Assembly (NCBI RefSeq): GCF_963422355.1 | Contig: NC_085104.1 | Span: 5,544,298 to 5,608,297, forward strand | Direction of reading: 5' to 3' | Length of the DNA: 64,000 nt | From: Corticium candelabrum | Lineage: Eukaryota > Porifera > Homoscleromorpha > Homosclerophorida > Plakinidae | Shown here: in pieces, positions 11,701 through 24,800 of the stretch | Numbering within the stretch: the stretch's first letter is position 1 | How the letters are laid out: the number at the start of each line of letters is the position of its first letter | Position numbers and translations under genes: made by a program | The notes under the pieces: generated by a model | Told to the model about the DNA's origin: nothing | Databases searched by the model: none | Seen by the model: only the letters and a program-made list of their open reading frames with translations

Positions 11701-14700
11701 GACGCTGTCGTCAATCGTGTTCTAATAGTTTACGAGGCACTCATCCCTACGCAGGAATACTTGCGAATGCCCTCAATCACTGGACCTTGCTATTTCTGTT
11801 GCACATCACTATGTACACTGTGCACAAAAAAACTGCACACTTCTCCCAAGTGTACACCTTTAATTAATTGCAAAGTATTTTGCCTCCCTGCATTATAATT
11901 CCAATGCAATCAAAGTTGCACAAGATTGTAACGTTTGGGGCTCAAACCTAAAAAACTTCATACACCTATGCTTTTTGTTTGCAATGTGCCCAGGGGAACT
12001 GAAGGATTTTCCAGATGGAACAGAAGAGACAAATAAGGCTATTCCAATCCCACTTCCAGTTTCAGGTCACCTGTGCACATCAGTTTCCAGACATGCTAAG
12101 ATTTGGGGACTATTCTGTGCATGTGCAACATTTATGCATATGTGCGTCTATCATTGTGTAACCTCGTGCGATCTACGGCTGCCAGATATCCCAGCCGCCT
12201 TCCAGGAAATCTAGCTTTGAAGATAGGGAAGCTTATTTGGAAGATAGTTCTTACGTTTTAAATAGATATATATTTAATATGTACACTTGCGAACCGGGCC
12301 CTGTTTCTTTAACGTTGTATTTGCTTGTGCGTAGCAAACTATTTCTTGATTCAACTGCAATGGAAGTGTCTAAAAATAATCCTATGATCCCGTATCTCTG
12401 CCTGCGTTTATCAGTTCTACACAGGAGAGAGGACCTAGAACTGGAAGTGGGATTGGAGTGGCCTAATTTGATGATATGTATAACATGGAGCATTTCTCTT
12501 CTACCAAGTAATGCCGTACCAGCTTTGTGGAAGGCTAATTCGATTGGCTAAGCTTGTAGGTATGAAAGTGAGGCTGACGCGGTGGCGCTTCGCACATTTG
12601 CTTGTTTTGCACAAAGTATGTAGTTTACATTATTGTTTGCTTTTAGTACGTATGTATACAGCTCAGTCATGTAATATTCTGTAGTGTCATGACTCCTTTT
12701 CAGCATTCAGTTTTGCCAACAGTACACTGCCGAATCTAGGACTACCAATCTGCAGCGCGGTAGTTTGAGAAATGAACTCCTGTATTATACGTGATTAGTG
12801 TAAGTAGCACTCAGAGTCTGTGCATTGAAGCAAGTCATACGTAGTACATAACACATGCCACTACGAGTTAACTCTACACTTCCTGAACATGGTACCGGTC
12901 AACTGCACTGCTGTTTTTCCACGCCTAGATCTTTCCAGTTCATTGTGAGGAAAGCCAATATTGTACAAAAGAGCTGCTTGCTAAGTCGAAAGTTCATTTC
13001 AATCAGTGCTCAGATAGACTGCATTAGCAATACATGCCATCTAATCAGGACGTGGACTCAGTTCCCATCTGGAAAGGTCAACAAGCTGTATGCCACTGCT
13101 TTGATGAACCATTGACAGAGCCAGCAGTTCTCACACCATTTTTCCCACAGACTAGCTGTCAGAGTAGATGCACAAGAGTGGTGAACGCTGCTACGTCGGT
13201 TTCAAACCTGCGGATGACTTCAGTAGAAAGTACCGGTGCTGGCGAGTGTAGTAGGTTCACTGGACCAGCCCCGTGTAGGCCATTCCTGGGCCCATTATTC
13301 ACCAGCACTTTGTCCATCAACAGCTTCACTGGCTTTTGTGTACAAGCGCTCTCTGTGGAGGGCTACTCTGCGCTTCATGTATCAAATGCAATTACATTAA
13401 CGAGCTCTTTAGGAAATCGTGTTAGCCATATCCAATCTATGAAACCGGATCCGGGGTCCCAGGTCACTATGACATTCTCGAAAGCGACCAGGCTCTTCTC
13501 ATGTTGGAGCAATTCTGGCAAAAGCTCCTCCTCCTCCTTGCGTGATTCACGTGAGTTTTGCTCAGCGACTACGTGGAAGAGCCTGGCTTGTGAGGCTACC
13601 CTCTTGTGACAATTTAGCACATACAACCATACTGTAACAGCAGAGTAGAACCACCCACATCTGTCCGTCTAATGGTCAGAGTCATTGACGTGACCTACTA
13701 CTGTAACCAGAGGCTCTTGACAAAGTCCTATGCTTGACGGATCTAATTAGGCACAGCTTCATAAGGGTTGAAGTAGTGAAGTCTCAACACAGAGGTATGT
13801 GCCTTTTGACACTATTATACAGATTGAGAGGAACCGGTTACCTACACGCATAGAATGCGTAGAGACATTAGTTCAGTATAAAATTGATCAAATGGTTGAA
13901 TGAATGCATTTCCATTTATTTTAGATCATTTGCATTTGCTTTATATGTCAATCAGTCTTTTACACATTCTTCATATACTTGTACATTTGCCTGCTGGGTT
14001 TGCTAAGAGGCGAGAACTAAATAGGCTGCTTTACATGTAAGACAGATTAGATCACTGATCTGGAAATTTGATTGGATCCTGTTGTGAAATTGCAGCTCTA
14101 GTGCATGCAAATACTTAAACAATGCCATTTTAAAGTGACGTGTGAATCTACCAATAAGCAGTATCTTATCAAATTGCTAGATTATAAACTCCAGGAAGAC
14201 CTTTTTATAGCTCTGTATTGTATGTCATACATGTTGATGAGTTTATGTTACAGGTTCGAGAAATTTCCAACTTCTACAGTAGAGAACCATTGAGATGGCA
14301 GGTGCTGGGAATAGAGGCTCTACAAGAGGTGAGAATTAGTTGTAATGGAATATTTTTAGTTTGGATTTATACATGTAGTTAATTATAAATGGCTTTGGTA
14401 GTGAATCACTGTAGATTGTGTTTCTGAATTTTACTGTACAAGGCTATGTTGAGTTTTATAGTTTAAAGCAATTTTTAATTGCACGACTTTATAATGGAAT
14501 ATGCACTCACTGAACAGACCATCAACTGAAGAGTATGATGCACAAAAACGACTTCTATCTGTTTTTAAGTCTAGAGGAAATTTTTGTGTTCATTTTAAGT
14601 TATCAGCGAAGTCAAGTGGCAACTTGGAAGATGTTTTGCAACAGTTTTAAGGCCATTCATTCATAGCAGGAAAGTTTGGATTTAGTTGTATGTGGGTTGG

Positions 14701-16224
14701 AGCTTTGGGTGTTTCTTAATTACCGGGGAATTTCCAGGCAAGTGTGAGTCCATCTTGCAACGTTCTGCATCTAGACTTGGCTGTGTTCACACTAGGGTTT
14801 AGAACTGGGTTTGCTACTGCTTAGCATAACCAATTACAATAATCAGGTCAGTGTATGACAGGAATGTGGGTTAGAGCAGGGCTAGCCTAGCCCTTCCAAA
14901 ATGTAGGGTTAGCACTGGGTTTAGCTGGGGTTAGTGCTTGTCAAAACATTCCAGTTTATTCATATTGTGTATCACAGCAATGAATCAAAGTAGATTGCTC
15001 TACTTTGTGTTGGTCTGGCAGTTTTTTCTTGAGCAAATTGAATCCACAGCATAACTTGTGGAATTCTGTAGTGAAAAACATCACATCTATAGATTCAGGC
15101 AGATGTTGCTGCTCTATCACACACATGTGATCCCTACACCTGGAGAAGGCACTCGAAGACGGAAAGCGGTAGGAATACGTTTTAATTCTTGCACGCGAAT
15201 TGAGTATCATAACTCGAGTACATGATACAATCAGTTACACAGCTATTATGACTAATTAGAGGCAACTGGACAAGCTCAACATGTGAGAACACACCATGAT
15301 AGCACAGCAGGGTGTTATGATTACTTAACGCAAACCTGGGTTTTCTAACCCTAGTGTGAACACGGCCTCAGTCTCTATAAACTTACAAGGGCGACCAGAT
15401 CTGATGGCCCTTCTACGCTTCTTGTCAGGCGTTTCTTTAGAGGTTCCTTAATCCACAGTGTAAGACCACTGTCTGGTTGCCAAACCTGTACGTGCACTGT
15501 AGTATAGTAACATATGTTACTAATACAGCCTCGGAATGTCGACCAACTTTGAACGCCGATGTCGAGTCACGCACCACAATCTAGGTTCTCTTTAGCGGCC
15601 CATAGGCTGTAAATAGGAACAGTTTCCATAAGATCACCCATGGGCTGTAAATAAGAACAGCCCATGGGCCACTAAAGAGAATCTAGATAATGGTGAATGA
15701 TTCGACATTGGCGTCCAAAAGTTGGTCGATATTCCGAGGCTGTATTAGTTATGTACGTTACTATACTACAGTGCACGTACAGGTGGCAACCAGACAGTGG
15801 TCTTACGCTGTAGATTAATTAAAGAAGGAACCTCTAAAGAAATGCCTGACAAGAAGCGTAGGAGGGTCGTCAGGTCTGGTCGCCCTCTTAAATTTATAGA
15901 AACTATGTCTAGGTGCAGGACATTGCAAGATGGGCCTCACACTTGCCTGCTGTATCATTTAGATACTTTATTTGATTATGCAGTTTAATACAACTCAACA
16001 CAACTTTTAGTAGTAGTAACGTATTCTACGGCTACCGGCATTCAGTCAGATGACTAACGTGTCCCGGATGCCGACCATCCTAACATCCCCTTTCCATAGC
16101 TAATACTCTACATACTGCTAACTCAATAATTATAACTACCTTTCGCTCAGCAACGTCATTCATTTATCAATGCAGATAGTCCCCCAAGTATGTAGATGTC
16201 TTCACTTGTCTACCACTACGTGTG

Positions 16225-16261
<37 letters not shown>

Positions 16262-16344
16262 ATGCGTGCGTGCGTGTGTGCATGCGTGCGTGCGTGCGTG
16301 CGTGCATGCGTGCGTGCATGCGTGCGTGCGTGCGTGCGTGTGTG

Positions 16345-16442
<98 letters not shown>

Positions 16443-19400
16443 CATTGCTGTTGTCCTCTTGTCTTGTTTGATTGACTGTTACCATTTCCTCTTTCTTGAC
16501 TTTCTACTTCTGTTTTATTCGAATCTTCCAGTTGGTCTTCAGGTAGGTGTTGCTGGCCTTCTTCACGTCTTTCTTCTTTCTGCTGTGTATTTTCTAGCGG
16601 TTCTTGTTCATAACATGGCTCTTGTTCTTCCATCTTCTCTTGAGAAAGTCTTAGTTGTCTCCTATTTTGACGGAACATTCCTTCTTCTTTTGTTCGCACA
16701 CTATATGACCTTGGTCCAACCTGATGTAGAACTGTTGCCTTTTTCCACTCTGTTGTCTTCTTGCTATAGGCTGCATGCATACGACGTCTCCGGGATATAG
16801 TTCCGGCAAATCTATTGCTCCTCTGTCGTAATATTTGGCCAGTCTTTCTTGTTTCTTTTGCGATTGCTCTGACGCTTCTGTCACAAGTTCAGGTCTTAGC
16901 ATCTCATCTTTTATAGGTAACAATGCTTTTGTTCTTCTGCTGAGCAATCTCTGAGCAGGGCTAGAGCTCATTCCTACTGTGGGCGTATTACGCAATTCCA
17001 ACAGAGAGAGCCAATGATCTCGACCGTCTGCCAAGACTTTAGTCATTAGGTGCTTCACCACTTTCACAGCACTCTCCGCTTTACTATTACTTTGTGGGTA
17101 ATAGGTACTTGAGGTCCTATGTTCAAATTCCCATTCGTTACTGATTTGACACGCCTCCTTGCTCACAAACTGAGGACCATTGTCTGTTAGCAACATAAGG
17201 GGTATCTCTTGCCTTGCAAATTGCTGCCTTTGATGTTGTCTCGGTCATTGGTTCTACTTTGATGAACCCACTATGATAGTCGTTCAATATGAGGTAGTCT
17301 CTGCCCTGAAAAGCAAACAGATCAGCCCCAACTGTTTTCCATAGCCCATCTGTTATGTCATGTGACTTCAGAGTTTCCTTTGGTTGTGCCTGGTCATCCC
17401 GTCTACAGATGTCACATTTGCTGACGTAATTCTTGATGGCGGAGTTCATGCCCGGCCAGAACGCACAATCTTTGGCTCTCCGGATACATCCTCCAATTCC
17501 CATGTGTGACATGTGTATACATGCTAGTGTGAAAGCTCACATAGAAGAAGGAATACGTATCTATCTCCATGATAGATAACTCCACCCTTTACTACTAACT
17601 CATCTCGAAATGAGTGATATGGTGCCAGCACTGGATTCAGCCGATCTTTTCCTTCTGGCCAACCTCTATGAATGGTGGTCATCAGCTCTTGCAAGACCCG
17701 ATCTTCTGCTGTCGCCTTCTGAATGTCTTGAATCTTGGAGTTTGAAATGAAACGGCAATCGACTGCATTGACATTTTTCATCTCTACTCCAAATAGAGAT
17801 CTAATACTCAAAACTTCACCAGCCTTGTCAAGACCACCTTTTCTTGTTTTGTCTAAGTGAGCTCTTGACAACATGTCTGCCAGCATCAACTCTTTTCCAG
17901 GTTTGTATGTTATTATCATTTGATACCGCTGCAGGTGCATCAACATTCCCTGCAGTTTTTGTGGCACAGCCTGTAACGGTTTCCGCGCTATTATTTCCAG
18001 GGGTCTATGGTCTGTCTGAACTGTCACTGTTCTTCTATACGTGTATTGGTCAAGTCTTTCTGCTGCAAACACTATTGACAGTAGTTCTCGATTTAAGCAT
18101 ATTCACACTTTGTCTTGGTCAATGCTGTACTAGCAAAAGTGACTGGTTGCCCAATACGGCACCAAGGCCTGTACTTGATGCGTCACACTGCAGTACCATT
18201 GGTGCGGACTGGTTAAAATACTTCAAGACAGGTGCGCTCGTAATTGCCTGCTTGACTTGTTGGAATGACCGTTTATGTTTACTTGTCCATTCCCAGATCA
18301 CATCCTGGTGCGTCAGTTGCCTCAAAGGCTCACACATGTCTGAGAGATTGGATAGATACCTAGACAAGTAGTTCACCATTCCCAATAGCTGTTTAACGGC
18401 CTCGACATCTTGAGGTGGATTCATGCCTACTATTGCGTCAACTTTGGTCAAATCTGGTTTGAGTCCCTCCGATGACAGGATGTGGCCCATATACTTCACT
18501 TATGTTTTCCTTAGTCTGGATTTCTCTTTATTGATTTTTACTCTTCGCATTTGACATCTCTCCAACAATGCAGTCAAGTTGTCATCATGATCTCTTAGAG
18601 CTTCCTCCATGCTACTGCCCTTACCTACTACGAGTATGTTGTCAGCAATGACAAACACTCTTTTTAGCCCTTCCAGGGCTTGATCTTGTGAATGAAGACC
18701 CAGATAAGCCCTATCCTACTATAATGCCAAATCTCTATAAATGTACCCGGTAAAGTCGCCTATGTCATGGTTGATGAATACATTCAGCAGAGCCTTTCTT
18801 TGCCAGTTGCTGTTGTTGGTAGTGAAAGGAAGCCTAGAGGCGTCGATTTGACAATATATGGTGGGTGTCAGACTGCTTGCCTTTGTGGGAAGACAGTGAA
18901 AGTTGGGTGATTTGCCACTGTAGCAACCATAGGCCCTTTCTCAATTTTGTAAATCCCAGGCTACCAATTAGTTGATTACCCTAAGGTAGCATGACCCTCT
19001 TCTAATGCACAGAGTAGGATGAGAAACATGTCACTTAGCGACCATAAGTTCATGGTTTTCAAGTGGTCATTATTAAATTTTTTCTTCCACATCATGTACA
19101 GTTTGCGTCAAAACTCATTTCCAGTTTATTTGTACTACTTTTAGAAAGTCTTTTTGTCTGGCTATCTAATAAGAAACCTGCACCAAATTTTTCTCAAACT
19201 GTTGAAAAGGAGTCACAAAAGCTATTCCATCATCTGTGCATCTGCTTAGAGACCTTTTTCATCATAAAATGAGTCGTGAAAGACAGTGCCATGATATTCT
19301 AATACTATACCGGTCTGGCACTAAGAACCTATTCAAGATCTGTCAACTTTTAACTGTTTCTCGCTCTTCTGTGTACCAAGCAAACCCTCAAGAGAGTGAA

Positions 19401-21743
19401 TACTGGTGAAGTAATCGAACACAGAGCTTCTGGTGAAAGACCAAGAAAACTAGCAAAAAACCAGCGAACAGCACTAATGAACAGGACACAACATGGAACA
19501 ACAAAGTCAGAAAACAAACTTGCCCATCAGCTGACAGCGTAGGAAGGTGTTGTTGTTAGCTTTTCCACCATCAGAAGAGAACTTCATGATGCAGGCTACA
19601 GCTTCACTTTATCTAGAAAAATTCCGTTGCTAACTAAAGCTACAAAAGAGATGTGTAGACTGGTGCTCTGACCATGCAGCTGACGACTGGAGCAAAACAA
19701 TCTTTACAGATGGGACCACTTTTCAGCTGTACCACAATACTGTCCATGTCTGGGTTCCAGCAGCTGTTGAACCAGCCAATTCGCTTCCTTGCCCATGGCC
19801 CCAAACTCCACGCATGGGGTGGGTTAAGCTCTTGCGGAACAACGGGTTAGAAAATGTTCAAGACAAACATGACAGCCGCCATTTTTATTGACATTCTGGA
19901 AGACTATGTTTTGAATCGGCTTATACTCTTTACCCACATGGATGGCGTCTTCAGCTTGACAATGCTCTTATGCATACAGCTTGTCAAACTCAGCGGTGGC
20001 TGTAAGACAATGGTGTCACAGTTCTCGATTGGCCCGCTACCTCACCAGATCTTGTGCCCATAGAAACCTTTTGGCGGTCATCAAGCGGCGCGTTGAGCCT
20101 TGTAGGCCTCAAAACGTTTATGAACTTGAAGACGCAATCTAGACGGAGTGGCAGTTACTTATGCCTTGTGATCTGGTGCCGTACATTGAACGCATGTCTA
20201 GCCGATCGGTGGCTGTAAAATGCAGAATCTGCAGTCTGGCGGAACTCCGAGGGCAACTTAGTACAATAGTGACTGTTGAGTGCACCAGTGCGTGCACGTC
20301 ACTGTCTTGTCGTCCACTGATGCAGCTTTAGCACTTAGCCTTTAGTAAAGTAAACATGTGAAAGTTCCGTGCAGCTGCCGTCTACATACCATCTAGTACA
20401 TACTAAAAGCTTCTAATTAGCTGTAGGAGACAAGTGAGCTATTGGGTCCATGTACACTGACATGCATAAAGTGGGCCATAATCGTACATAAGACTTCAAG
20501 AACGTTACGTTTGCATGATTGATATCAAACCTAAAAACTCATTGCACAAGATTCTAATTAGTAAAGGTGCATGAAGTGTTTCTTGCAAGCTCCATGATAT
20601 AGTTGAATGCTAAAGTTCTGTAAAATACCCTGCTGCGGCTAAAAGTTTGAAGTTTACATGATATTTACTGCATGCCATTTTCAGTAAGTGTTTCTCATTG
20701 TAACAGTACTAGTTTTTGCTAGTTGCTGGTGCACTTGACTAGAAAGCAGTTTGAATTTTTAGGAAAATATTCTTTGTTGTAGTATTAGCTATATACGAGT
20801 GTTTGCAGCAGTATAGCTGAGGTCAGATCCCGCCAATTTATTTGATAAAGTTGTAACCTTAGTTGACTACACTTTAACTTACATCCTAATCATGTTTCTA
20901 TTTCAGTGTTAGTTCGAATCTATCGGTACAAAACCGAAGAAAGCTAGTACATGACTAATAATTAGTGTACATAATGTTAGTCTCCCGTGAAAGCTCGAAT
21001 GGTGTGCATCCTGCATGTAGACTGCGAATATTAATACCTATATTGAAACTGTGAACAATCAAAGAATCAGAAACGGCTGTAATCAGCGTTCATACGACCC
21101 TATGCTCAGAAACGCCAAATTGCCCTCGGTGTTCCGCCAGTATGCAGTCTGCATTTTACAGCCATCACTAGCCGAAATGCGCCTTTGTGTAGCTAGCGGG
21201 GGAAATACTATCAAAAAATGAAAGGATGACACAAGCTGCTGATGTGCACTTGTGTGTTTCCAAAAGTCTAGCGAACCTACAAGCATACACAATAGCTCTC
21301 TTCTATCTAGAAAACGTATATAACGCAGAAACGGATGCGCTTCTGCTGACACTACCCATGGCCATGCCTTCAAGTGTAAATGTGTCATAGTTTTGACATG
21401 GACTGTACATTTCGTAATTCCCACTAGGGCAGCAAACAGAAACTAAACAAACAAACACATAAAATATGTTGCTGGTGATTCATCGTTTTAAGGTATTCAC
21501 AATTGTTTGGAAGTCTGTGGGCATTATAGCTTGTCGTCGTGGTGTTCTAAGGTTCTTGGTGAAGACTTCAGGTACTTGAGGGATAATTTATTGAGGCTTG
21601 TCAACACGCTCGGGTGTGGGAGCTCAACCTGTAAGCCTCTCCTGCAATTTGTCCAAGGGTCAGAAGACTAGTTAGGACTTTCTTAGTGCAGTTAAGATGT
21701 AAAGCTTTTGTTTACCACTAATCTATCTAAGACTATGTATAGG

Positions 21744-21822
<79 letters not shown>

Positions 21823-24800
21823 ATGCACTCGCGTATCTCCAAAATGGCGAGTCGCAGTGCCACCAAATGTTGCTTGCGCATGCTGAATCAATTGAGCTCG
21901 ACACTGAAGGTGTCGACCTCTTCCAGAGTTCTCTTGGGATGATGCGATTTCTTGCCGATCAAACTCTTCTCCACTTGCATGCGAATTTCTTTAGAACGAC
22001 ACATCAGATCTCCACGAAATTTACACTGCGCGTTCCTGACCTTGGACGGTACGCACGGAGTGTGTCATAACAGCAAGCATAACGTCAATAACAGCAAGAT
22101 ATTTTTGGCTATATCTGGGTTTTAAAAATAAGCCTACCTTCATTTGCTACACCTCTTTCCTACAACGGCTGCAATGTCTTCAAAGTGACGGCGTCCAATG
22201 GGACTGTTGAAATGGCTGCAAGACCAGACATGAATTTGTTATACAGGGAACCGCTTATCCAGGTGAGAAAGTAACTGCATGTGACCTTCAAGTTTCTGCT
22301 CCCCAGATATCTAGCTCTGAACGAGAAACTCGCTGCTAATTTCTTGGAACAGGACACTCGGTTATATTTCCTTTGTCTTCAACGGGATATTTAACTAACA
22401 CCTTTTGAATCATTTAAATCCACGTTTGTACCAATCCTGTGTAGACTACATGTCGTCGGTCTTCGTAACGCTTCCAGCGATTGAAGATTTCTTGTTGATT
22501 GAAACCACTCTTCTAGCAATTGTGTTTCTCTCCAAATTCTGATTGCATTTGCACTGAATTCAACTTACACATTTCCAGAACGGGACACTCGGTTACATTT
22601 TCATTTGCCTTTAGCTAACAATCAACAAATGTAATCATAATTGAATGGGGTAGAACTCTGAATGAAATTCATGAGATTTTGTCCATCTGCAAATTCTTCA
22701 AAATAGAGTAAAAATGCATGTGAACGAGATATACTTCGATCATGATAAATCTCAGAACGGGATACTCTTGCAACAACATAAATTTGCATACAGTGTTAAA
22801 TGGTTTAACTAACAACTAATAATCTAATCTGCCTGTACGGAGAAGGGGCTTTTCAGCTAGTATTTTAGAATCCTTGTCTTCTGGTAATGTTTAGGGTGTA
22901 CTCAGCAATATTTGCAGTTTGCCTTGTCGCATACCAATCTTATAGTAGGCGGGGCATATATGTTGCTAATACTATTGAGTTTCGAGACAGTAGTATCATG
23001 TTTTCTTCAATCTTTTTGTGCTGGTTTGTCATTATGTCACGTCTGAGACATCCTACGTAGTCTTGTAGTTAGCGGGGTACATGTGGCCATCATCTTGTCC
23101 TCTGAATAGGTCCTCATCTAATCTTGCTGGTGCAGCCAATTAACGCACATGATTGTGTTTATGATGAGTTGAAGACATGTCCTGTTCAGACGGCAGTGGT
23201 TAGAAGGTTCCACAATTGCTATCAATGACTTAATCGAAGTACATTGTACACAAAAGAAGTATACACATATAAATATAGTTTATACAATGTAAAAGCTTGA
23301 CTCTGAATTTACCGTATTTCTTTGATTAAACTCTGCAACATTTAATTTTAACAAGGGTTTTAACTCCGGCATTTATTCAAGGGTGGCATTTATTTGAGGG
23401 CAGCGTTTATTGTTAAACACTCTCTGTCCGTGCTTTAGGAGTGTGTCCGTGTACACGTCATAGGTTTGACACCTTTTCAACAGAACAACACTTATCATAC
23501 TGTATGCATTTTTCACACTTTGAGAAGTCATGCCGTGAAACAGTATCTGGGTAGTCTAAAGAAACATTTGTGTCACGTATGATTCTTCTTTCAAATTTTG
23601 AGCTAGATATATTGGAATTCATTGAAATGAGTCACTTATTCGAGGGTGGTGTTTAATTTTATTTGTACTGTCAGCTGCAGCGTTTAAGCAAGTGTGGTGT
23701 TTAATCAAAGAAATACGGTAATTGATTTTTAATTTTTTAATTTTAAATTCCAAGATCTAGAAATTTTTCATGTTGCACTAATTATGTGAGTTAGCTGGGA
23801 TGCATGGAAAATTCCATGGTTGCTCTGCTCTCGTGACAGCGTCAGTTGACTCTACTTTCTTGATGAATATTTATAGAATATCACAACTTCCATGATGGAA
23901 CGGAAGTACACCACAGTCGAGTCCTCGAGAGGGCTCCCTGGCAAGGCGAGTCTGAGTGCACGTGGTGGCTACGCGATACTATCGAAATCGCACTTGCCCC
24001 ACACTGTCCAGCCGCCCGGCGTGCATACAGATGGATGTTATTGCACGTCGTGCAATATATAAATGGACTTTTAGCTTGTGTGTTATATTCATATTGATGT
24101 CACCATTGAATGCAGCAGCTGTTATAATTAGCGCCATGGAACGGTTTCTTTAGATTTATATATTATTATATCCTACTATATATAGTGTTTGTACTTTATG
24201 CAATATGCAATAAATAGACAGCTACAGAGCTGACATATAGTTAGTCAACACAGAAAATGTTATGACTAATTGTGTTTACTCTCTATATAGTAGTAGCAGG
24301 TCAAACTAGGATTTTCTGTTTTTGCTAACTATTTGCTCAGTTTTGGTCTCTGCTATACATTCTTTATGACTAATGGACACAAGTAGCATATTGGAACTGT
24401 GCAAGATGTTGTTTTTACTGTTGTCAGGATCTTGATCAATCTGGTCATATTTTTGTTGTTGCTGTCGTTAAGAAGAGTATACAGTATCTTGGAATTTTGT
24501 GGTTATTAATTTGGGCTATGCTCATTTTTGTGCTAGTGTGCTGTGTAGAAGGGTTTTTGACTTTGTATCACTTTAATTTAGTCTAGCTTATTTTTATTAC
24601 GATTATATCATTATGATAGGGTTGAGTGTACAGTTTTGCTTGAAAATACAAGAGAGTTTGAATCATTTTATGTACAATTGTTATTGTTTTGTTTGCAGGC
24701 TGCAGAGGCATACCTGGTTCATCTGTTTGAAGATAGGTATCTTTTCTCTTGTCACTGTTGCATGAATGAGATGTTCTATGGTGCTGCCAACTCTTTTAAA

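Noticed and set aside
13034-13609. 191-codon plus frame as a host gene
   Set aside because: The opposite strand is equally open and no splice sites, signal peptide or domain supports it; listed only as a coding-like segment.
16202-16780. 192-codon minus frame ending in Thr-His repeats
   Set aside because: The first part is real integrase C-terminal sequence, but the Thr-His part is read-through into a microsatellite and not a protein domain.
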